Positions 1 through 5,057 of a DNA stretch of 6,916 bases are shown piece by piece. This DNA is from Alphaproteobacteria bacterium (GTDB taxonomy: Bacteria > Pseudomonadota > Alphaproteobacteria > Rhizobiales > Aestuariivirgaceae), in assembly GCA_005884715.1 (NCBI GenBank), contig VAZZ01000072.1:1747-8662 (forward strand), given 5' to 3'. Each line of letters starts with the position of its first letter. The first letter of the stretch is position 1. Under the pieces are notes generated by a model. The model saw only the letters and a program-made list of their open reading frames with translations. It did not search any database and was not told where the DNA came from. The position numbers and the translations under genes were made by a program.

Positions 1-55
1 AATCGTACTTTGAGAGCCAATGCATTGATTTTGCTGGGGTCGAAAAAGTTTTTCC

Positions 56-100
56 CGAAATTCCCTGATATTCCCTGTAATTCCCTGTAAATTCGCTGTT
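56..100. repeat. Degenerate TTCCCTG direct repeats
   Basis: ATTCCCTG-like units recur at a spacing of roughly 10-11 bases: three clear TTCCCTG copies (about 60, 70 and 80) and a diverged TTCGCTG (about 92). Spacing near one helical turn would suit stacked protein binding sites. I recall similar TTCCCTGT runs between genes in Hyphomicrobiales genomes, but I know no assigned function. The repeat itself is seen directly; any role is inference. Confidence 0.5.
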
Positions 101-162
101 ATTGCGATTTTCCGCTCGCGGTGCCTCCGCTGAACTTCTTGATCCCACTGAGAGATTATTGA

Positions 163-182
163 TTTTTTCACCGGTGAAAAAA
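163..182. promoter_or_regulatory. Perfect 20-bp palindrome, candidate operator
   Basis: TTTTTTCACCGGTGAAAAAA is a perfect palindrome with 10-base arms and no spacer. Its A/T flanks and CACCGGTG core resemble the dyad site of a dimeric helix-turn-helix repressor. It lies about 80 bases upstream of the likely start of the DUF3102-like frame (262), a position that suits control of that gene. The zero-length loop argues against an RNA terminator. The regulator is unknown. Confidence 0.4.
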
Positions 183-261
183 GCTCGCCCGGCTTCCCTC
201 CAACTTCGACCCGTATTCCTTCTCCGCAACATCACCGAGCCATTCGATGGAGCAATTCCAC

Positions 262-1359
262 ATGAACGAAGTTTTTGACGTAGCGCTCTATGATGCGGTT
301 CAACGCTGGGCCCGGCAGATCCGCGCCACCTCCGGCTGGACCGTCGAGACCATTCTTGCAACCGGAGAGAAACTCCTCGCCGCGCGCCAGGACCTCGAGC
401 CCCATGGACCGAAAGCGAGGGCCATGCTCGCCGCCGAAACGCGGCTCTCGCGTCCGGCCATGTCGCGCCTCGAAGCCATTGGCCGGCAAGCTGCGATGTT
501 GCGGCGAAGAACGGCGAGCCTGCCGCCCTATGTCAGCTCGCTCTATGCCCTGACCCGATTGCCCTTCGCCCAGTTCGAGAAGGCGATCGAGATGGACCTT
601 CGCGGCATGAGCCGCTCCGGGATCGCGCGGCTCTTCGCCTCGCAACCTCGGTCCAGATCTCGGCGCAAGCTCATGACCATTGCAATGCCGGCCGGCATTG
701 CCGATGAGGCTAGGCTCAAGGTGATGGCGGACCTCAGCGCCGCCGTCGTGCTGGTCGGTGAACGGCATGGGATTGGCCTTGGGCTATTCGCTCTTCTATC
801 TGAAGAGCGTCGCCCCGCCGCAGATAACTATGGCGACACTCTTCCGGTCCGCCGTGCCGTTTCTGTGCCTGCAAGCCATCGGCGTCGGCCTATGCATCGT
901 CTTTCCGAGATCACGCTTTGGTTGCCCAAATGGTATATGTGGCCCATTAGGTCGAGTCGCAAAATTTCGTGCGCCGGAACAGTGACGATATCGCGGCGCC
1001 GGTATGCGCGTTGCCAGAAAGGCGAATTGCTCGGCCTCCAGCTTGACGCATCAGTTGGGGTTGAGCCTGATCGTGGCCTCGACGACATGGTTCAGCGGTG
1101 CCGTCTCGGAGCTCAGCGTCATGCGCAACTTCAGCACATTGCCGCGGACCTCGCCTGCGCGCACGACCTTTTCGATCTCGCGCTGCGACGTGATCCCAAC
1201 CTCTTTAAGAAACTTCCTTATGTCCAGATTGAAGGCGTCCTCGTCCATCGCCCGCTCCTTCAAATTACGAAAATCAGCCGCACGCCAACAGATCCATCGG
1301 CCACCGCTGTCGTCGTTACAAAATTGAGCATCTCCACGCCCTTGGATATGCTTTTTTGA
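262..1359 (+). CDS. DUF3102-like protein, chimeric reading frame
   Basis: Only the first ~130 residues look like a genuine protein. They contain helical segments resembling DUF3102-type proteins: an ETILATGEKLLAARQDL stretch, a helix-turn-helix-like RLSRPAMSRLEAIGR stretch, and SLPPYVSSLYALTRLP. Function is unknown; members occur on mobile and accessory DNA. The frame is open from 247, but I prefer ATG 262 because GGAG (249-252) lies nine bases before it. After about residue 130 the frame changes character. Positions 673-760 resemble the start of a tautomerase, 758-948 carry a TRAP permease remnant partly in another frame, and 1051-1248 run antisense to a DUF6494 gene. The tail is therefore probably not native, and the original C-terminus seems to have been lost at a rearrangement junction. 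Confidence 0.5.
   Translation: MNEVFDVALYDAVQRWARQIRATSGWTVETILATGEKLLAARQDLEPHGPKARAMLAAETRLSRPAMSRLEAIGRQAAMLRRRTASLPPYVSSLYALTRLPFAQFEKAIEMDLRGMSRSGIARLFASQPRSRSRRKLMTIAMPAGIADEARLKVMADLSAAVVLVGERHGIGLGLFALLSEERRPAADNYGDTLPVRRAVSVPASHRRRPMHRLSEITLWLPKWYMWPIRSSRKISCAGTVTISRRRYARCQKGELLGLQLDASVGVEPDRGLDDMVQRCRLGAQRHAQLQHIAADLACAHDLFDLALRRDPNLFKKLPYVQIEGVLVHRPLLQITKISRTPTDPSATAVVVTKLSISTPLDMLF
758..948 (+). pseudogene. TRAP transporter large permease (DctM) C-terminal remnant
   Basis: The frame from GTG 758 (upstream in-frame stop at 722) encodes GYSLFYLKSVAPP from 782, then a hydrophobic FRSAVPFLCLQAIGVGL segment and IVFP. This is the typical end of DctM large permeases, the membrane-spanning transport subunit of TRAP carriers. 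The expected continuation EITLWLP is present, but in the frame of the upstream DUF3102-like gene from 907: CCG and GAG share one G, so one base appears to have been lost near 905-909. No N-terminal or central DctM sequence precedes it and no clear stop follows, so this is a decayed fragment. It is not the same family branch as the fused TRAP permease at the right end of the window. The family match is from memory; the frameshift is visible in the sequence. Confidence 0.65.
1051..1248 (-). CDS. DUF6494 family small protein
   Basis: This is a 65-residue protein beginning MDEDAFNLDIRKFLKEVG, followed by ITSQREIEKVVR. That N-terminus matches the DUF6494 family of small alphaproteobacterial proteins as I remember it. 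Function is unknown; it is soluble, with no signal peptide or membrane segment. A predicted helical N-terminal half is followed by a beta-like half (LKLRMTLSS, HVVEATIRLN). The frame is open further upstream to 1377, but ATG 1248 is chosen because a strong AAGGAG (1255-1260) lies six bases before it and because family similarity starts there. It seems a few residues shorter than usual, around the AGEVRGN turn. It overlaps, antisense, the spurious tail of the plus-strand frame ending at 1359. It lies about 400 bases downstream of leuA on the same strand, probably with its own promoter. Confidence 0.8.
   Translation of the reverse strand: MDEDAFNLDIRKFLKEVGITSQREIEKVVRAGEVRGNVLKLRMTLSSETAPLNHVVEATIRLNPN
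1255..1260 (-). promoter_or_regulatory. Ribosome binding site of the DUF6494 gene
   Basis: On the minus strand this reads AAGGAG, six bases before ATG 1248. It decides the start, because the frame is open for another 43 codons upstream without comparable signals or family similarity. Confidence 0.75.
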
Positions 1360-1445
1360 GTGCGGCGGCCATAGCACCTCGTCCGATCGATGGAGAACTA
1401 CCTGCCTGCACCCGTAGGAAAACTACCCTAGATTAGATTTCAGCC

Positions 1446-1469
1446 GATTATTTATGCAATTAAATAATC
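1446..1469. repeat. AT-rich inverted repeat
   Basis: GATTATTTA (1446-1454) and TAAATAATC (1461-1469) are exact reverse complements separated by TGCAAT. The AT content stands out sharply from the surroundings. It lies about 200 bases upstream of the DUF6494 start and about 185 bases beyond the leuA stop. It could be a regulator site or a structured transcript end; no poly-T tract follows on either strand, so terminator function is doubtful. Confidence 0.45.
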
Positions 1470-1523
1470 CGCGACCGGATCTCAATCCTAGCGAATGTCT
1501 CGCCTCGAATGGCACCTGTAGCA

Positions 1524-1614
1524 GGGGTCAGGGGTCAGGGGTCAGGGGTCAGGGGTCAGGGGTCAGGGGTCAGGGGTCAGGCGTCAGGGGTCAGCGGTCA
1601 GAAATTAGGGATCA
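1524..1614 (+). repeat. GGGGTCA heptamer tandem array
   Basis: Eight perfect GGGGTCA copies (1524-1579) are followed by five increasingly diverged units: GGCGTCA, GGGGTCA, GCGGTCA, GAAATTA and GGGATCA (to 1614). The perfect block has G4 runs separated by three-base TCA loops, the canonical spacing for an intramolecular G-quadruplex on the plus strand. Two inverted copies (TGACCCC) follow at 1623-1636, so transcripts could also form long hairpins. The array lies just beyond the 3' end of leuA and looks like a slippage-prone, variable-number locus. The plus-strand reading frame across it encodes only a low-complexity GQGSGVR repeat and is not a credible gene. Confidence 0.85.
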
Positions 1615-1640
1615 GGACATCCTGACCCCTGACCCCCTGA
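1608..1640 (-). terminator. Possible leuA 3' hairpin
   Basis: Just past the leuA stop, the minus-strand transcript contains a GGGGTCAGG-type segment that can fold back locally, with TCAGG and CCTGA around an ACAT-type loop flanked by G/C runs. It could also pair with the C-rich heptamer array further downstream. No U-rich tail follows, so Rho-independent termination is uncertain; it may act mainly as a 3' end stabiliser. Confidence 0.3.
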
Positions 1641-1653
1641 TATCTGGTCCCTG

Positions 1654-3162
<1,509 letters not shown>

Positions 3163-3182
3163 GGGTCTTGTCCTGTCATGGC

Positions 3183-3198
3183 GCCGGAATTATCCGGC
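3183..3198 (-). promoter_or_regulatory. Hairpin immediately upstream of leuA
   Basis: The minus-strand transcript reads GCCGGA-TAAT-TCCGGC, a six-pair stem with a four-base loop, ending 20 bases before the leuA ATG. No U-run follows, so it is not a classical terminator. GCCGG-type segments recur upstream within the leader, so it could join alternative pairings that expose or hide the leuA ribosome binding region. Confidence 0.4.
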
Positions 3199-3233
3199 TT
3201 GCGGCCTTAAGATCTGGTTTGGAAAACTGGCAT

Positions 3234-3277
3234 CCCCTGAAGACCCGCCCTCAAAGAGGGCTGCCGGCATTCAGGGG
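3234..3277 (-). promoter_or_regulatory. Leader hairpin overlapping the leader peptide stop, attenuator candidate
   Basis: CCCCTGA (3234-3240) pairs with TCAGGGG (3271-3277), and nested inside GCCCTC pairs with GAGGGC (3247-3261) around a three-base loop. The outer arm at 3271-3277 contains the leader peptide stop codon, so a ribosome at the end of the leader would block the outer stem. On the minus strand a short TTTT lies seven bases after the outer stem (3224-3227), a poor U-tract. The geometry suggests ribosome-mediated attenuation, but the terminator half is not convincing. Confidence 0.45.
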
Positions 3278-3360
3278 CATCTAAGAAGGAGGCCAAGACC
3301 GATGCGGCCGGCGCCAATGAGGCCGGTCGGGGCAAGGGTCTGGGTGAATGCATGAGCCAT
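3271..3360 (-). CDS. Leucine-rich leader peptide upstream of leuA
   Basis: This 29-residue frame begins MAHAFTQTLAPTGLIG and ends GLGLLLRCP. Four of its last nine residues are leucine, with three adjacent Leu codons (CTC CTT CTT) just before the stop. That is the classic layout of a leader peptide that senses charged leucyl-tRNA and controls a leucine gene. It sits 108 bases upstream of leuA on the same strand, and its stop codon lies inside a hairpin arm. There is no Shine-Dalgarno before ATG 3360. A candidate promoter places the transcript start only a few bases before the ATG, so the leader may be (nearly) leaderless, as is known for the rhizobial trpL leader. The Leu cluster and hairpins are seen; the regulatory role is inferred. 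Confidence 0.6.
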   Translation of the reverse strand: MAHAFTQTLAPTGLIGAGRIGLGLLLRCP

Positions 3361-3370
3361 GTCGGCAGCG

Positions 3371-3399
3371 TTGATAGCGCAAGCCGGGATTGAGTGCAA
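3371..3399 (-). promoter_or_regulatory. Candidate promoter of the leu leader-leuA transcript
   Basis: On the minus strand, TTGCAC (3394-3399) and TATCAA (3371-3376) are separated by exactly 17 bases. The -10 matches the sigma-70 consensus at four of six positions and the -35 at three. Ten bases separate the -10 from the leader ATG, which puts transcription start within about four bases of the start codon. Moderate match only, supported mainly by position. Confidence 0.4.
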
Positions 3400-3475
3400 C
3401 CTTGCCTTCGCCAGGAATAAGGGCCAAATTTTCAGCGTAGATTTTGCGGGAGAGCAACCCCGGATGGTCCGGGCA

Positions 3476-3482
3476 AAGGAGG
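3476..3482 (+). promoter_or_regulatory. Strong ribosome binding site for the small secreted protein
   Basis: AAGGAGG lies five bases before ATG 3488. The frame is open upstream to 3359, but this near-perfect site followed by a signal peptide fixes the start at 3488. Confidence 0.85.
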
Positions 3483-3487
3483 ATCCC

Positions 3488-3724
3488 ATGAAGAAGACCC
3501 TTATATTGGCTTCATTCCTGGCGCTGGCGACCCCGGCCTTCGCCAATCAGTGCCCTACCCTCATGAAAAAAGTCGATGAGGCGATGGTGACCGCCAAGCT
3601 CGATGACGCCACTAAGAAACAAGTTATGGACCTCTATTCCAAAGGCAAAGCCGAACACGAGGCGGGCAAACACGATGAATCGGTAGCCGATCTGAATGCC
3701 GCATTGAAACTTCTCGGCCAATAA
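3488..3724 (+). CDS. Small secreted/periplasmic hypothetical protein
   Basis: This is a 78-residue protein with a textbook signal peptide: MKK, a hydrophobic core TLILASFLALATP, and an AFA cleavage site after residue 19. The mature part of about 59 residues is highly charged and predicted helical (MKKVDEAMVTAKLDDATKKQVMDLYSKGKAEHEAGKHDESVADLNAALKLLG is described here only by its features: two or three helices, with an EAGKHDESVADLNAAL segment like a single TPR-type helical pair). One cysteine (Cys22) remains near the mature N-terminus; it is not a lipobox. Similar short exported proteins occur in Hyphomicrobiales, but I know no assigned function. It is divergent from the leuA leader and ends just before a strong terminator, so it is probably a single-gene unit. 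Confidence 0.85.
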   Translation: MKKTLILASFLALATPAFANQCPTLMKKVDEAMVTAKLDDATKKQVMDLYSKGKAEHEAGKHDESVADLNAALKLLGQ

Positions 3725-3744
3725 TAGGCGTTACGATGATGCGG

Positions 3745-3776
3745 CGGCCCGGGCCATTGCCCGGGCCGTTTGCTTT
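3745..3776 (+). terminator. Rho-independent terminator of the small secreted protein gene
   Basis: A ten-pair perfect G/C stem (3745-3754 with 3759-3768) closes a four-base CATT loop and is followed by TTTGCTTT. It begins 20 bases after the stop at 3724. The T-tract is on the plus strand, giving its direction. Confidence 0.85.
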
Positions 3777-3810
3777 GCGGTAGGGAATGCAAAGTTTCCG
3801 GCACAGTGAT

Positions 3811-3948
3811 GAGGCGGCCGCCTACCCAACTCGTCATGGCCGCCCTTGAGGCGGCCATCCAGTCTTTTGCTTTCGGGAGTTGCGTGGTGTTCAGACTAGA
3901 TGGCCGGGTCGAAGCCCGGCCATGACGAATGAGGGGTAGGCTCGCCTC
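3811..3948. repeat. Mosaic palindromic intergenic element with covarying hairpins
   Basis: Two arms of about 55 bases (3811-3865 and 3893-3948) are inverted copies of each other around a 27-base spacer. Each arm contains its own hairpin: ATGGCCGCC/GGCGGCCAT in the left arm, ATGGCCGGG/CCCGGCCAT in the right arm read in reverse complement. The arms differ in this stem, but each change is compensated, so both stay paired. That suggests selection on structure. The CGTCATGGCCGG core resembles intergenic palindromic repeats common in Hyphomicrobiales. It sits between convergent genes and may end transcription from the PhzF side. Confidence 0.8.
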
Positions 3949-3957
3949 TCTCAACCG

Positions 3958-4878
3958 TCACAAAGTGATGACGCCTGCCGAGACACGCACAGCCTGGCCA
4001 CCGACGCGCACCTGGGTGAGGTCGCCCTGCGCCACATCCGCTTCGAGCACAAGGTCGCTCGGCCGCTTCATCTCGTAGCCCTGCTCGATGACGAAGCGAT
4101 GCGTTCCGTCTGCGAGTTTGTCCGCGATCAGGATCTGCCTAGCGAGCAGTGCTGTCGCTGACCCGGTGGCCGGATCTTCGGGAATGCCGCCCCCGGGTGC
4201 ATACATGCGCGAACGGAAGGCTGCGTCCTTGCCCTGGCCGCCCCGCGTATAGACATAGGCCGCATCGACGCGAGCGTCGTACTTGCCAAGAGCGGCCATG
4301 AGGCCACTCCAGGCCGGCTCGCGGGGCCATGTCTTTTCGAGGATCTGGCGCGATGCGACAGGCACGAAGAAGAAGCACGGACCGCCCACGAGAAGGATCG
4401 GCGCGTGATCATCGAAGCTTATCTCGGCGGGAGAAATGCCGAGCGCGGCCGCGATATCGGCCTTAAGCGGGCCGTCGGCCACTTTCTGCGGCACCACCGG
4501 CGCCTTGAATATGCCATGCGGGATATCGCCGATCCGCGTGACCTTGACCGGTACTAGCCCTGCTTCCTCTTCGAGCCTTATCTCGGTCTCGAAGGAGCAC
4601 CCCGGCTTGTTCTTCATCTCGGCGAGCAGGATGGCGCAGCCCAGCGTCGGATGGCCGGCAAACGGCATCTCGCCGCCTGGAAAGAAGATACGCACCCGCG
4701 CGGTGTTGCCGGGATCGCGCGGCTTCATGACGAAGATCGTCTCCGAGAGATTGAACTCGCGGGTGATCGTCTGCATTTGCTCCGTGCTCAGAGCATCGGC
4801 GTCATGGACGACGGCAAGTGGATTGCCGCCGAAGCGCTTCGCGGTGAAGACATCGAGGGTGTTGAATTTGAGTTCCAT
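3958..4878 (-). CDS. PhzF family phenazine biosynthesis-like isomerase
   Basis: This 306-residue protein has the usual length and features of the PhzF/diaminopimelate-epimerase-like fold: two mirrored domains with the active site between them. Motifs are VFTAKRFGGNPLAVV (10-24), NLSETIF (43-49) with the likely catalytic Glu46, FFPGGEMPFAGHPTLG (65-80) with His76, GGPCFFFVPV (165-174), and EDPATGSA (234-241) with Asp235. These correspond to the Glu/His/Asp set of PhzF as I recall it. PhzF isomerises trans-2,3-dihydro-3-hydroxyanthranilate in phenazine producers, but most chromosomal homologues act on unknown metabolites. No phz genes are present here, so a phenazine role should not be assumed. 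No strong ribosome binding site is visible before ATG 4878; the start is chosen because family similarity begins at residue 3. Confidence 0.92.
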   Translation of the reverse strand: MELKFNTLDVFTAKRFGGNPLAVVHDADALSTEQMQTITREFNLSETIFVMKPRDPGNTARVRIFFPGGEMPFAGHPTLGCAILLAEMKNKPGCSFETEIRLEEEAGLVPVKVTRIGDIPHGIFKAPVVPQKVADGPLKADIAAALGISPAEISFDDHAPILLVGGPCFFFVPVASRQILEKTWPREPAWSGLMAALGKYDARVDAAYVYTRGGQGKDAAFRSRMYAPGGGIPEDPATGSATALLARQILIADKLADGTHRFVIEQGYEMKRPSDLVLEADVAQGDLTQVRVGGQAVRVSAGVITL

Positions 4879-4940
4879 GGCCCGATTGGTAATCCGGCAT
4901 TTTCATCGCCGCAACCGGAGTATTGCACCCTGACAAAATC

Positions 4941-5057
4941 TCCTTCTCCCAGGGGGAGAAGGATGTCTGCGCATAGCGCAGACAGGATGAGGGGATAGAC
5001 TCTATCCTGATAGACCTTATCCCCTCACCTTAGCCGTCTCCCCCCGGGAGAGGGGAT
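4941..5057. repeat. RIME-like mosaic intergenic repeat, two head-to-head units
   Basis: Two hairpins lie side by side: TCCTTCTCCC/GGGAGAAGGA (4941-4963) and TGTCTGCGC/GCGCAGACA (4964-4984). Then TGAGGGGATA (4988-4997) pairs with TATCCCCTCA (5018-5027). The right part, read in reverse complement, begins CCCCTCTCCCGGGGGGAG and repeats the same module order in shorter form. Such TCTCCC...GGGAG...TGAGGGG units resemble the intergenic mosaic repeats of rhizobia. The right unit overlaps the 3' end of the TRAP gene and encodes its last residues and stop codon. It probably affects the mRNA end between TRAP and PhzF. Confidence 0.75.

Larger units (their letters stand above)
1..246. other. Non-coding upstream region with short repeats
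   Basis: I see no convincing gene here. The stretch is less GC-rich than the rest of the window. It holds a cluster of TTCCCTG-type direct repeats (about 50-100) and a perfect palindrome (163-182), both listed separately. It lies directly upstream of the DUF3102-like reading frame and probably contains its promoter, but I could not identify a convincing -35/-10 pair. Confidence 0.5.

Noticed and set aside
232..768. Minus-strand open frame of 178 codons opposite the DUF3102-like gene
   Set aside because: It mirrors the codon structure of the plus-strand gene in GC-rich DNA, has no recognisable motif, and the plus strand shows family-like sequence.
3634..3954. Minus-strand frame of 106 codons across the terminator and palindromic element
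   Set aside because: It overlaps a strong terminator and an inverted-repeat element, has no ribosome binding site and no recognisable domain.
3958..4878. A phenazine biosynthesis cluster
   Set aside because: Only a PhzF-like gene is present; no other phz genes are near, and PhzF homologues are widespread outside phenazine producers.
4941..4984. CRISPR-like or tRNA-like structure in the paired hairpins
   Set aside because: There are no repeat-spacer units and no tRNA arms or CCA end; the modules fit a mosaic palindromic intergenic repeat.
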